Positions 30,199 through 38,334 are shown, numbered from the stretch's first letter. The stretch is DNA of 39,964 nt from Lachnospiraceae bacterium (GCA_014804355.1 JAAUZY010000099.1:1-39964); one strand, 5' to 3'. Translations and numbers: made by a program. The notes: generated by a model not told the origin, from the letters alone.

Positions 30199-31590
30199 TT
30201 ATCTGTTATTCAACTCCTTGTAAGTGCGGGCAACCAGAATAACCGTAATAATAAATGTCAGAATATCCGATACCGGCATGGAGAATAATACACCGTCTAA
30301 TCCCCAAAACACGGGAAGAACAATAGCAAAACCGACGCCGAACACCACTTCACGAATCATGGAAAGAACGGTGGATTCCGCCGCTTTACCCATTGCCTGT
30401 AAGAAAATGAAACATGCCTTGTTTACGCATGCCATGACAATCATACACAAATAAATCCGAAATGCCTTGAGCGCAAACGCTGTGTAATAACTGCTTTCAT
30501 TAGCGGCTCCGAAGACGGAGATCAACTGCTTCGGGAAAATTTCAACCAGAATCAAGGCGACGGCGCCTACTAATGCCTCGCCGATCAGCAACTTCGTAAA
30601 AAGCTCTTTGACGCGCGATCTGTTGCCGGCTCCTATATTATAGCCTACAACCGGAATGCAGCCGGCGGCCATTCCCACCACAATCGAAATAACGATCTGG
30701 AAAAATTTCATAACAATGCCAACAACGGCCATCGGAATCTGAGCATACTGCGGCTGTCCGAATATTTCATCCAGCGCTCCGTATTTTCGGAGCATATTGT
30801 TGATCGCCGCCATTGCTGCAACTAAAGAAATCTGGGATAGAAAACTCGTAATTCCCAAAAGCAGCGTCCGACCGCAAATTTTCTGATTTATTTTCAAATC
30901 CTCTAAGGAGGGTTTGATCGTTTTCATATGAAAGATATACCATACTGCCAAAATGGCTGTAATAATCTGCCCGAATACAGTCGCAACGGCCGCACCCATC
31001 ATTCCCCATTTGAATACAAAAATAAAAACCGGGTCAAGAATAATGTTGGCAACGGCGCCGGCAAGTGTAGAGGCCATGGCAAACTTAGGGTTTCCGTCCG
31101 CGCGGATCACGGGATTCATTGCCTGCCCGAACATATAAAAGGGAATTCCGAGACTGATGTAAAGAAAGTATTCCTTTGAGTAGTAAAATGTCTCTTCATT
31201 TACCGTTCCGCCGAACATGGCAATAATTTGCTCCTGAAAAACCAAGTAAATAATAGTCAGCAGCAAACTGGCGGCGATAATCATAATTACCGCATTGCCG
31301 ACGCTTCTTTTTGCGGTGTCTTTCTCTCCCTTGCCGAGGCAGATACTGACAAAGGCACAGCAACCGTCCCCGATCATAACTGCAATAGCAAGCGCGACTA
31401 CTGTAAGAGGAAATACAACTGTATTTGCCGCGTTGCCGTAAGAGCCAAGATAACTGGCATTTGCAATAAAGATTTGGTCCACAATATTATAAAGCGCTCC
31501 GACCAAAAGTGAGATAATACACGGGATCGCATATTTTCTCATTAGCTTCCCGATAGGTTCCGTTCCTAGAAATTGATTTGACTGCTCCAT
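30199..31590 (-). CDS. MATE-family efflux transporter (MepA-like)
   Basis: A 463-residue 12-helix protein in two homologous halves. 'QFLGTEPIGKLMRKYAIPCI' and 'GALYNIVDQIFIA' are the standard MATE opening, and 'ADGNPKFAMASTLAGAVANI' and 'VVGYNIGAGNRSRVKELFTK' mark the second half. The start at 31590 ('MEQSNQF') fits the family; the ATG at 31611 lies inside the leader terminator. Such pumps exchange Na+ or H+ for organic cations. The two guanidine-IV-like riboswitch units upstream point to guanidinium or a related cation as substrate. The gene is alone between its leader and terminator. Confidence 0.92.
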   Translation of the reverse strand: MEQSNQFLGTEPIGKLMRKYAIPCIISLLVGALYNIVDQIFIANASYLGSYGNAANTVVFPLTVVALAIAVMIGDGCCAFVSICLGKGEKDTAKRSVGNAVIMIIAASLLLTIIYLVFQEQIIAMFGGTVNEETFYYSKEYFLYISLGIPFYMFGQAMNPVIRADGNPKFAMASTLAGAVANIILDPVFIFVFKWGMMGAAVATVFGQIITAILAVWYIFHMKTIKPSLEDLKINQKICGRTLLLGITSFLSQISLVAAMAAINNMLRKYGALDEIFGQPQYAQIPMAVVGIVMKFFQIVISIVVGMAAGCIPVVGYNIGAGNRSRVKELFTKLLIGEALVGAVALILVEIFPKQLISVFGAANESSYYTAFALKAFRIYLCMIVMACVNKACFIFLQAMGKAAESTVLSMIREVVFGVGFAIVLPVFWGLDGVLFSMPVSDILTFIITVILVARTYKELNNR

Positions 31591-31611
31591 TTTATACACC
31601 ATTCCTTTCAT

Positions 31612-31664
31612 GAAAAAAGCGCATAGCTTGACGTTTGCTGGATTTACGCCACTGGCTACACGCT
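31612..31664 (-). promoter_or_regulatory. Guanidine-IV-like (mepA motif) riboswitch/terminator, proximal copy
   Basis: On the minus strand: AGCGTGTAGC, then GGCGTAAATCCAGC, ACGTCAAGCT, and a closing ATGCGCTTTTTT. The 3' arm pairs with the 5' AGCG and a T run follows, directly before the MATE start. The layout resembles the mepA motif that controls MATE pumps in Clostridia, as I recall it; not searched. Confidence 0.72.
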
Positions 31665-31682
31665 TTTCTTTTTGTATTCAAT

Positions 31683-31736
31683 AAAAAAAGCGTGCAACTT
31701 ATACGCAACTGGAATTACGCATAAATGCTACACGCT
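31683..31736 (-). promoter_or_regulatory. Guanidine-IV-like (mepA motif) riboswitch/terminator, distal copy
   Basis: On the minus strand: AGCGTGTAGC, then TGCGTAATTCCAG, TTGCGTATAAGTTGC, and ACGCTTTTTTT. It aligns with the proximal copy over its whole length, sharing AGCGTGTAGC, GCGTAA, TCCAG, CGT, AAG and GC-TTTTTT. It begins about where transcription should start, 9 bases after the -10 box. Confidence 0.72.
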
Positions 31737-31744
31737 GTATCTTT

Positions 31745-31772
31745 ATTATACAGAACCAGGAAAATTTTTCAA
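31745..31772 (-). promoter_or_regulatory. Promoter of the riboswitch-MATE unit
   Basis: On the minus strand TTGAAA (31767-31772) and TATAAT (31745-31750) are 16 bases apart. Confidence 0.8.
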
Positions 31773-31839
31773 AGGACTTTTTTAACAAAATAGTGCGGCT
31801 CAGACGGCTCGTCTCTTGTGGATAATACAAAATAGGTAT

Positions 31840-31847
31840 GCTATAAT
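31840..31847 (+). promoter_or_regulatory. Extended -10 promoter of the zinc-ribbon gene
   Basis: TGCTATAAT-type extended -10 (TATAAT at 31842-31847). The nearest -35 candidate, TTGTGG at 31816, is 20 bases away and weak, which suits an extended -10. Confidence 0.6.
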
Positions 31848-31848
31848 A

Positions 31849-31937
31849 AGACATGAAGTTATACTAAGGCGTCATAGAACGCCGCCTAAGTATAACTAAG
31901 TCATGTCTGGGAGAATGTGAAAAAACGTGCATTCTCC
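31849..31937 (+). ncRNA. Large 5' leader hairpin pair
   Basis: Right after the -10 box, AGACATGA (31849-31856), AGTTATACT and AGGCG pair with CGCC, AGTATAACT and TCATGTCT (31901-31908), an interrupted stem of about 25 pairs. A second hairpin GGAGAATG/CATTCTCC (31910-31917, 31930-31937) follows. There is no T run. This would form the very 5' end of the mRNA. It is not a known riboswitch to me. Confidence 0.6.
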
Positions 31938-31972
31938 ATGGGCTGTATCAGCAACTTACAGGAGGCGTTAAT

Positions 31973-32443
31973 ATGGGAAGTGTACAAGGAACTTGCCCGA
32001 AGTGTGGGGCGCAGGTGCGGGAAAAGTGTAATGCATGGGTGTATGGCAGTCCGATCAGAACCTGTCCGAAATGCAAGAACGAGTTCTTAGATAAAAGATG
32101 GCGAGAAGTTGCAATTGATGGATTCGCAGTAGGACCAAAGAGTGCAAAGCTGTATTTGGGCGCAACGATCGGATTTCTGGTATTCACGATTATTTGTATT
32201 TTATGGCTTAGGAATCTGATAAGCACACAAGGATATTATCCGACCAAATTGGCAGGCTGCATAGTGGTAGGGATTGTCGGCACGATTGGGTGTGCCATTG
32301 TGTTTTTGCGCATCATAACAGGCTATGAAGATAAACAAAATGCAAGATATATGGCTGAATCCAAGAGGAGACTGCAGGATCAAAATTATGTAGACAAACT
32401 TATTTCGTTCGGATATACGGTTCCGGACGAGTTCAAATACTAG
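31973..32443 (+). CDS. Zinc-ribbon membrane protein of unknown function
   Basis: 156 residues. The N-terminal ~40 hold two CxxC pairs ('GTCPKCGAQ' and 'RTCPKCKNEF') typical of a zinc ribbon. Two membrane helices follow ('LYLGATIGFLVFTIICILWL' and 'LAGCIVVGIVGTIGCAIVFL'), then a charged cytoplasmic tail 'ESKRRLQDQNYVDKLISFGY'. AGGAGG lies seven bases before the ATG. Its mRNA carries an unusually structured leader. A shared terminator follows. No specific function can be given. Confidence 0.75.
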   Translation: MGSVQGTCPKCGAQVREKCNAWVYGSPIRTCPKCKNEFLDKRWREVAIDGFAVGPKSAKLYLGATIGFLVFTIICILWLRNLISTQGYYPTKLAGCIVVGIVGTIGCAIVFLRIITGYEDKQNARYMAESKRRLQDQNYVDKLISFGYTVPDEFKY

Positions 32444-32445
32444 AA

Positions 32446-32469
32446 AAGCCGAAGCAAACGCTTCGGCTT
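32446..32469. terminator. Bidirectional terminator between the zinc-ribbon gene and tRNA-Ser
   Basis: AAGCCGAAGC and GCTTCGGCTT form a 10-bp perfect stem around AAAC. T-rich tails occur on both sides, so it serves the convergent genes. Confidence 0.88.
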
Positions 32470-32474
32470 CTGAG

Positions 32475-32560
32475 CGGAGTTGGAGGGATTCGAACCCTCG
32501 TGCCCCGGAGGGCTAACGCATTTCGAGTGCGCCCCGTTATGACCACTTCGATACAACTCC
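32475..32560 (-). tRNA. tRNA-Ser (anticodon CGA)
   Basis: On the minus strand, acceptor GGAGTTG pairs with CAACTCC, followed by discriminator G. The anticodon loop is CTCGAAA on a CGCA/TGCG stem, giving CGA, which reads UCG. A long variable arm and GGTTCGAATCC T arm fit serine. The CCA end is not encoded. 86 bases. Its place next to tadA is conserved in Firmicutes. Confidence 0.95.
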
Positions 32561-32571
32561 GTACCCATATG

Positions 32572-32600
32572 ATTATAATTTGAATTGAGATAATTGTCTA
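32572..32600 (-). promoter_or_regulatory. Promoter of tRNA-Ser
   Basis: On the minus strand TAGACA (32595-32600) and TATAAT (32572-32577) are 17 bases apart, 11 bases before the tRNA. Confidence 0.82.
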
Positions 32601-32725
32601 CTATTTTTCCCAAAATAATTTGCTGACCGGTATTATGATCTGACCGCGTGATGTTTGACATGAAGCGGACAGAAGGATAAAGGTGGCTTAGCGGTGCGTA
32701 ACAAGACAGATAAGGAGCGCGGATT

Positions 32726-33235
32726 ATGACGCAGGATGAGAAATACATGAAAGAAGCACTCAAACAGGCAAGGAAGGCATACGCGCTGGGCGAAGTCCCG
32801 ATCGGCTGTGTGATCGTCTATCAGGATAAGATCATCGGCAGAGGATATAACAGACGCAACACCGACAAGAACACGCTCGCTCATGCGGAGATCACGGCGA
32901 TCAATAAAGCGAGTAAGAAGATGGGTGATTGGCGTCTGGAAGAATGCACCTTATATGTGACCTTGGAACCCTGCCAGATGTGCGCCGGAGCCATTGTGCA
33001 GGCACGAATCACTGAAGTTGTCATGGGCAGCATGAACCCCAAGGCCGGTTGCGGCGGCTCTATCTTAAATATCCTCGAAATGCCCGAATTTAATCATCAG
33101 GTGCAAGTGCGCAGAGGCATACTCGCAGAAGAATGCACCGACATGCTGACCACCTTTTTCAAGGAACTGCGCATACGCAATAAGCTGGAAAAAGAAGCAG
33201 TAAAATCTGAGGAAAATGGAGACAAGAATTTGTGA
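32726..33235 (+). CDS. tadA: tRNA-specific adenosine deaminase TadA
   Basis: 169 residues of the cytidine/deoxycytidylate deaminase fold. It has the zinc and catalytic motif H53-A54-E55 ('NTLAHAEITAINKA') and 'TLEPCQMCAGAIVQARI' with C83 and C86. TadA converts the wobble adenosine 34 of tRNA-Arg(ACG) to inosine in the cytoplasm and is usually essential. AAGGAGCG precedes the ATG. A basic C-terminal extension ('LRIRNKLEKEAVKSEENGDK') is slightly longer than usual. In Bacillus the next genes would be SRP RNA and dnaX; here pfkA and a structured repeat lie between. Confidence 0.95.
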   Translation: MTQDEKYMKEALKQARKAYALGEVPIGCVIVYQDKIIGRGYNRRNTDKNTLAHAEITAINKASKKMGDWRLEECTLYVTLEPCQMCAGAIVQARITEVVMGSMNPKAGCGGSILNILEMPEFNHQVQVRRGILAEECTDMLTTFFKELRIRNKLEKEAVKSEENGDKNL

Positions 33236-33264
33236 CAGATTTGTTTTCCATAAGGAATAATTAG

Positions 33265-33293
33265 TTGTGAACCCAACGGAAATAAGGTATAAT
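33265..33293 (+). promoter_or_regulatory. Promoter in front of the structured element and pfkA
   Basis: TTGTGA (33265-33270) and TATAAT (33288-33293) are 17 bases apart. GTGAAC (33267-33272) and GTTCAC (33294-33299) form an inverted repeat around the promoter and may be a regulator site. Confidence 0.78.
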
Positions 33294-33295
33294 GT

Positions 33296-33432
33296 TCACG
33301 TAGGCAATGAGCGCTGCCACGATGTAAGATGACAAATCGGCTGCTCGCAGACGAATTTGTCAGATTCCATCGTGATAGGGCGAAGCCCGTGAGCGAGATG
33401 AAGCGAAGCGGAATCGAGCGTGCAGCGCGGAG
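33296..33432 (+). ncRNA. Structured intergenic RNA candidate, copy 1 (upstream of pfkA)
   Basis: Predicted helices: P1 GCGCTGC (33311-33317) with GCAGCGC (33422-33428); P2 CACGATG (33318-33324) with CATCGTG (33368-33374); P2b GACAAAT with ATTTGTC; P2c CTGC (33341) with GCAG (33347); P3 GGGCGAAGCCC (33378-33388). The copy at 39756 has different bases but the same pairing in P1, P2 and P2c. The linker GAGCGAGATG-AGCGAAGCGG is conserved and unpaired or weakly paired. It starts three bases after a -10 box. Function unknown. Confidence 0.75.
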
Positions 33433-33600
33433 TAACCCAAGCCCAAAACCCAAGCAAAAGCGAGAGCGAGCGCAGCAAGATCGAGCCAGCAGCGCAAAGC
33501 AAAATCGAGCGGCAGCGCGGAGTAACCCAAGCCCAAAACCCAAGCCAAAGCGAGAGCCGAGCGCAGCAAGATCGAGCCGGCAGCGCAAAGCGGAATCAAA
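33422..33600 (+). repeat. Two 90-bp tandem repeats before pfkA
   Basis: The units begin with GCAGCGCGGAGTAACCC at 33422 and 33512. They are nearly identical (a few substitutions or 1-bp changes, for example CAAGCAAAAG against CAAGCCAAAG). The unit contains the 3' arm of P1, so it looks like a duplication of the tail of the structured element. Open frames here encode low-complexity Arg/Ser/Pro/Gln text and are not credible genes. Confidence 0.85.
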
Positions 33601-33620
33601 GCAGTTAAGGAGGAATCACA

Positions 33621-34694
33621 ATGAAAAGAATAGGTATGTTGACCAGCGGTGGAGATTGTCAGGCATTAAATGCGGCTATGCGCGGCGTAGTCAAATGTTT
33701 ATCATGCAGCGGAGAAGACGTTGAGATTTACGGATTTTTGGATGGATACAAAGGACTGATCTACGGAGATTTCCGTATGTTGACAGGTCATGACTTCGCA
33801 GGAATCCTGACGAAGGGCGGCACGATTCTCGGCAGCTCCAGGACTCCTTTTAAACTGATGCGGGAACCGGATGAGAACGGCCTTGATAAAGTAGAGGCAA
33901 TGAAACAGAACTATTATAAATTAAAGCTGGACTGCATGGTGATTTTGGGCGGCAACGGCACACATAAGACTGCTAACATGCTCCGTGAGGAAGGCCTTAA
34001 TGTGATTACCCTTCCGAAGACAATCGACAACGATCTGTGGGGCACGGATATGACCTTCGGTTTCCAGAGTGCGGTGGATATCGCGACAGACTGTATCGAC
34101 TGCATCCATACTACGGCATCTTCCCACGGACGTATCTTCATCGTGGAGGTTATGGGTCACAAGGTTGGCTGGCTTACTCTGAATGCCGGAATGGCAGGCG
34201 GCGCAGACATCATTCTGATCCCTGAGATTCCTTATGATATTGATAAAGTGATCAAAGCCATCAATGAGCGTGAAGCGAGAGGGTCCAGATTTACGATCAT
34301 GGCAGTGGCGGAGGGCGCGATCTCTAAAGAAGACGCGAAGCTTTCCAAGAAAGAATATAAAGAAAAGATGAAGAATTATCCGTATCCTTCCGTTTCTTAT
34401 GAAATTGCAGATAAGATTCAGAAGAAGAGCGGTAAGGAAGTGCGCGTTACCGTACCGGGACATACCCAGCGTGGCGGAAGTCCCTGTCCGTATGACCGTG
34501 TGTTTGCTACCAGACTGGGCGCAGAGGCAGGCAGACTGATTCTGCAGGGTGAGTATGGATTTATGGTAGGTTATAAGAACAGAGAGATCGTCAGAGTGCC
34601 TCTTGAAGAAGTAGCAGGCAAGCTGAAGATGGTATCACCGGATGCGACCATCGTACAGGAAGCGAAGATGGTAGGTATCAGCTTCGGTGATTAA
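33621..34694 (+). CDS. pfkA: 6-phosphofructokinase
   Basis: 357 residues. It catalyses phosphorylation of fructose 6-phosphate to the 1,6-bisphosphate, the committed step of glycolysis. Motifs: 'GMLTSGGDCQALNAAMRGVV' (start of the nucleotide site), 'GGNGT' (110-114), 'LPKTIDNDLWGTD' (131-143) with the catalytic Asp, 'EVMGHKVGWL' and 'VPGHTQRGGSPCPYD'. Gly at the second position after GG and Lys in PKTIDND fit the ATP-using group with Lys124, not the PPi group. Asn replaces the usual Asp of GGDG(S/T), which is unusual. AAGGAGGAATCAC precedes the ATG. Longer than E. coli PfkA (320). Confidence 0.93.
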   Translation: MKRIGMLTSGGDCQALNAAMRGVVKCLSCSGEDVEIYGFLDGYKGLIYGDFRMLTGHDFAGILTKGGTILGSSRTPFKLMREPDENGLDKVEAMKQNYYKLKLDCMVILGGNGTHKTANMLREEGLNVITLPKTIDNDLWGTDMTFGFQSAVDIATDCIDCIHTTASSHGRIFIVEVMGHKVGWLTLNAGMAGGADIILIPEIPYDIDKVIKAINEREARGSRFTIMAVAEGAISKEDAKLSKKEYKEKMKNYPYPSVSYEIADKIQKKSGKEVRVTVPGHTQRGGSPCPYDRVFATRLGAEAGRLILQGEYGFMVGYKNREIVRVPLEEVAGKLKMVSPDATIVQEAKMVGISFGD

Positions 34695-34705
34695 TAGGAG
34701 AAGTA

Positions 34706-36301
34706 ATGTCTTATACAGCTCTTTATCGTAAGTTCCGCCCGGATTGTTTCGAGGATGTAAAAGGGCAGGAGCATATCGTTACAACATTAAAGAACCAAAT
34801 AAAGGCGGAGCGGATCGGTCATGCATACCTGTTCTGCGGTACACGCGGAACAGGTAAAACTACGATCGCAAAGATCTTTGCGAAAGCAGTCAATTGCGAG
34901 CATCCTGTGGATGGCAGTCCATGCGGGGAGTGTCAGGCGTGTAAGACGATTGCGTCAGGAGCGAGCATGAACGTGATCGAGATCGATGCGGCTTCCAACA
35001 ACGGTGTGGATAATATCCGTGAGATCGTGGAGGAAGTATCCTATTCGCCGGCAGAGGGCAAGTATAAAGTTTATATCATAGATGAGGTTCACATGCTTTC
35101 TATAGGGGCATTCAATGCGCTTCTTAAGACGTTGGAAGAACCGCCTTCCTATGTGATCTTCATTCTTGCGACCACAGAGGTGCACAAGATACCTATTACC
35201 ATTCTGTCCCGATGTCAGCGATATGATTTCAGACGTATCACGATCGACACGATCACCGGCAGGCTGCGGGAATTGATGGATACAGAACAGATTCAGGTCG
35301 AAGAGAAAGCGCTTCGCTATGTGGCGAAGACGGCGGACGGTTCCATGCGGGATGCTTTAAGCCTGTTAGACCAGTGCATTGCTTTTCACTTCGGCCAGGA
35401 ACTGGCTTATGATAAAGTGTTGGATGTGCTGGGGGCTGTGGACACGGAAGTGTTCGGCAGACTGCTTAGGCATGTGCTGGAACGGAATGTGACAGGCTGC
35501 ATTGAACTTTTGGAAGAGATCGTTATGCAGGGCAGAGAACTTACCCAGTTTGTGACAGATTTCACATGGTATCTGCGTAATCTTCTTCTGGTAAAATCTT
35601 CCGATGACATAGAGGACGTGATCGACGTTTCTACGGATAATCTTGTCAGACTGCGGGAAGAAGCGGGTATGACAGAGACGGATGCGATCATGCGCTATAT
35701 CCGTATTTTTTCCGAACTGTCGGGGCAGATCAAGTATGCGGCGCAGAAGCGCATACTGATAGAGATCGCCCTGATCAAGCTGTGCCGTCCGGATATGGAG
35801 AAAGACTACGAATCCATAGTAGAGCGGGTCAGAGCAGTGGAAGAGAAGATCGAGAACGGGATCGCGGTCGTACCTGCGGGCGGAGGATATCCTGCCGACG
35901 GCGGTATGTACGGCAGCGGGAACCAGATGGCAGCGGGTACGCCGGTGGAGAGACCTCCGCTTCCGAAAGCGATTCCGGAGGATGTGCAGGCAGTGGTCGA
36001 TAAGTGGGCAACGATCGTAGGGCAGACCTCCATGCCCATGAAACAGTATCTGAAAGATGCGGGTCTTAGCCTTGGCGGAGACAATAAACTGATGATTGTG
36101 GTAGAAGACGGGCTTGCGTCGGACTACTTTTTAAAGCAGGAGGGGCATAAGGAGCAGCTTGTGCAGACGCTATCCGAGGCTGTGGGCAGAGAGATCGAGG
36201 TTACGATACAGAGTGTACCGAATCGAAATGCTTTTGTGCAGAATTATGTGGATTTAAGTCAGGTGATCCATATGGATATAGAAGTAGAAGAAGAGGATTA
36301 G
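34706..36301 (+). CDS. dnaX: DNA polymerase III subunit gamma/tau
   Basis: 531 residues. The clamp-loader ATPase opens with '[19 protein letters not shown]', Walker A 'GTRGTGKTT' (45-53), a zinc site C64/C73/C76/C79, Walker B '[11 protein letters not shown]', and sensor '[10 protein letters not shown]'. Domain III runs to ~370, followed by a Gly/Pro-rich linker and a C-terminal domain ('[20 protein letters not shown]') that resembles the tau end of Firmicutes. It loads the beta clamp at the fork. TAGGAG lies before the ATG, 12 bases after pfkA. First gene of the conserved dnaX-ybaB-recR block. Confidence 0.96.
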   Translation: MSYTALYRKFRPDCFEDVKGQEHIVTTLKNQIKAERIGHAYLFCGTRGTGKTTIAKIFAKAVNCEHPVDGSPCGECQACKTIASGASMNVIEIDAASNNGVDNIREIVEEVSYSPAEGKYKVYIIDEVHMLSIGAFNALLKTLEEPPSYVIFILATTEVHKIPITILSRCQRYDFRRITIDTITGRLRELMDTEQIQVEEKALRYVAKTADGSMRDALSLLDQCIAFHFGQELAYDKVLDVLGAVDTEVFGRLLRHVLERNVTGCIELLEEIVMQGRELTQFVTDFTWYLRNLLLVKSSDDIEDVIDVSTDNLVRLREEAGMTETDAIMRYIRIFSELSGQIKYAAQKRILIEIALIKLCRPDMEKDYESIVERVRAVEEKIENGIAVVPAGGGYPADGGMYGSGNQMAAGTPVERPPLPKAIPEDVQAVVDKWATIVGQTSMPMKQYLKDAGLSLGGDNKLMIVVEDGLASDYFLKQEGHKEQLVQTLSEAVGREIEVTIQSVPNRNAFVQNYVDLSQVIHMDIEVEEED

Positions 36302-36332
36302 AAAAAGAACAGATAAGGAGCGGGAAGACATT

Positions 36333-36677
36333 ATGGCAAAACGTGGAGGATTTCCGGGCGGTATGCCGGGGAACATGAACAATCTGATGAAGCAGGCGCA
36401 GCGGATGCAGCGGCAGATGGAAGAAAGCCAGAAGGAGCTGGAGACGAAAGAATTTGTCGCTAAGGCAGGAGGCGGTGCGGTGGAAGTGACCGTGACAGGC
36501 GGAAAAGAGATCACGAAGGTGAAGCTGTCCGAGGAAGTGGTAGATCCCGATGATATCGAGATGTTAGAAGATCTCGTGATGGCGGCGGCTAACGAGGCGC
36601 TGCGTATGGCTGATGAGGCGAATAACGAGCTGATGAGCAAGATGACCGGCGGTCTTGGCGGAGGATTTCCGTTCTGA
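36333..36677 (+). CDS. ybaB: YbaB/EbfC-family nucleoid-associated protein
   Basis: 114 residues. Family hallmarks: '[20 protein letters not shown]' coiled coil, '[20 protein letters not shown]', and '[20 protein letters not shown]' near the C-terminus. It forms a tweezer-shaped dimer that binds DNA without strong sequence choice and almost always sits between dnaX and recR. AAGGAGCGGG precedes the ATG. Its TGA stop overlaps the recR ATG (TGATG), so the two are translationally coupled. Confidence 0.95.
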   Translation: MAKRGGFPGGMPGNMNNLMKQAQRMQRQMEESQKELETKEFVAKAGGGAVEVTVTGGKEITKVKLSEEVVDPDDIEMLEDLVMAAANEALRMADEANNELMSKMTGGLGGGFPF

Positions 36678-37273
36678 TGGAACTGTACAGCGGTCATATC
36701 AATAAATTAATAGAAGAGTTGGCAGGGCTTCCGGGCATTGGTTCTAAATCCGCTCAGAGGCTTGCTTTTCATCTGATCAATATGCCGCAGGCAAAAGTGG
36801 AAAGACTGGCGCATGCGATCATTGACGCCAAAGAAAACGTGCGGTATTGCCGGGAATGCTATACGCTGACGGATCAGGATATATGTCCGGTCTGTGCCAA
36901 CGTCAACAGGGATCACGGCACCCTCATGGTGGTGGAGAATGCCAGAGATTTGGCGGCATATGAGAAGACAGGTAAATACGGCGGTGTCTATCACGTGCTC
37001 CACGGGGCGATTTCCCCCATGCTGGGGATCGGGCCGAATGATATCAGGCTTAAGGAACTTATGCACCGTCTGGAAGGTGATGTGAGCGAGGTGATTATCG
37101 CTACGAATTCCAGTCTGGAAGGCGAAACGACAGCCATGTATATCAGTAAGCTGATCAAGCCTACGGGGATCAAAGTGACAAGGATTGCCAGCGGCGTGCC
37201 GGTGGGCGGCGATCTGGAATATATAGATGAGGTTACGCTGTTGCGTGCATTGGAAGGCAGAGTGGAACTGTAG
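36677..37273 (+). CDS. recR: Recombination mediator RecR
   Basis: 198 residues, the normal length. Helix-hairpin-helix '[20 protein letters not shown]', zinc finger C58-C61-C70-C73 ('[16 protein letters not shown]'), Toprim region '[20 protein letters not shown]' and '[15 protein letters not shown]', and the C-terminal '[20 protein letters not shown]'-like Walker-type segment (shown in part). With RecO it loads RecA onto SSB-covered gapped DNA. The start overlaps the ybaB stop. Confidence 0.97.
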   Translation: MELYSGHINKLIEELAGLPGIGSKSAQRLAFHLINMPQAKVERLAHAIIDAKENVRYCRECYTLTDQDICPVCANVNRDHGTLMVVENARDLAAYEKTGKYGGVYHVLHGAISPMLGIGPNDIRLKELMHRLEGDVSEVIIATNSSLEGETTAMYISKLIKPTGIKVTRIASGVPVGGDLEYIDEVTLLRALEGRVEL

Positions 37274-37293
37274 GAAGCGGAGGGAAAATAAAG

Positions 37294-38334
37294 ATGCAGA
37301 TAGTAAAAGAGAAGTTCGGAACAACTAAATGCGGTAAGGATGTGTATGCGTATACTTTATCCAATGCCGGCGGTATGCAGGCGAAAATCATTAATTTCGG
37401 AGCAAATCTTATAAGTCTGCTTGTGCCGGATCAAAACGGCAATCTGGAAGATGTAGTTTTGGGATTTGATAAGCTGGAAGACTATTACGGAAACGGCAGT
37501 TTCTTCGGGGCGACGGTCGGACCGAGCGCTAACCGGATTGCGGGTGCATGCTTTGAGATAGACGGTCAGCGCTATCAGATCGATGCGAATGACGGCGAGA
37601 ATAATCTGCACAGCCATATAGAAGAGGGGTACCATAAACGTGTCTGGGATGTAACGGAGACTGAGAACGGATTGGTTCTTTCTCTGGAAGGCAAAGACGG
37701 GGAAATGGGTTTTCCGGGCAATAAGAAGGTCACCGTGACTTTCAGCTTATCCGATGACAATGCGCTGAAATTGAGTTATCACGTGACAGCAGATGCCAAT
37801 ACGATTGTGAATATGACCAATCACACATATTTCAATTTAGCGGGACATAAAGCAGGCAGGATCGAGGATCATCTGTTGAAAATAAATGCTTCCCATTACA
37901 CGCCGGTAGTTCCGGGAGCAATTCCTACGGGAAAGATCGCGCCGGTAGAAGGAACACCCATGGACTTTACGAAGATGAAACCGATCGGGCAGGATATCAA
38001 TGCCGATTGTGAGCAGTTGAAGATCGGGCAGGGATATGACCACAATTTTGTGATCGACGGTGCCGACGGCACGCTTCGGGAGATTGCGGAGGCTGAAGAT
38101 CCCAAGAGCGGCAGGAAGATGAAAGTATTTACCGATCTGCCCGGAGTACAGTTTTATGCGGGCAACTGTATCGGAGAGGAGACCGGTAAAGAGAATACCG
38201 CGTACGGGCCGCGCAAAGGATTCTGTCTGGAGACGCAGTTCTATCCGGATAACATCCATCATCCGAATTTCCCGCAGTCAGTGTTCGGACCGGGAAAAGA
38301 TTATGATTCTGTGACAATTTATCAGTTTGTATAA
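37294..38334 (+). CDS. galM: Aldose 1-epimerase
   Basis: 346 residues, the usual length. Motifs: 'FGATVGPSANRIAGACFEID', 'NNLHSH', catalytic His in 'NMTNHTYFNLAGH', substrate 'YDHNFVID', and the catalytic Glu in 'KGFCLETQFYPDNIHHPNFP'. It interconverts alpha and beta forms of galactose and glucose. GGAGGGAAAATAAAG precedes the ATG, 20 bases after recR, so it may be cotranscribed. A strong terminator follows. Confidence 0.95.
   Translation: MQIVKEKFGTTKCGKDVYAYTLSNAGGMQAKIINFGANLISLLVPDQNGNLEDVVLGFDKLEDYYGNGSFFGATVGPSANRIAGACFEIDGQRYQIDANDGENNLHSHIEEGYHKRVWDVTETENGLVLSLEGKDGEMGFPGNKKVTVTFSLSDDNALKLSYHVTADANTIVNMTNHTYFNLAGHKAGRIEDHLLKINASHYTPVVPGAIPTGKIAPVEGTPMDFTKMKPIGQDINADCEQLKIGQGYDHNFVIDGADGTLREIAEAEDPKSGRKMKVFTDLPGVQFYAGNCIGEETGKENTAYGPRKGFCLETQFYPDNIHHPNFPQSVFGPGKDYDSVTIYQFV

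Noticed and set aside
33236-33620. A second SRP RNA at the usual place between tadA and dnaX
   Set aside because: None of the conserved SRP blocks (GTCAGG, GGAA..AGCAGC) occurs here in the right order.
33329-33724. Open frame with 'AKPVSEMKRSGIERAARSNP' text and similar low-complexity frames on both strands
   Set aside because: They lie over the structured element and the 90-bp repeats. Composition is biased, they have no ribosome site, and one runs into pfkA in another frame.
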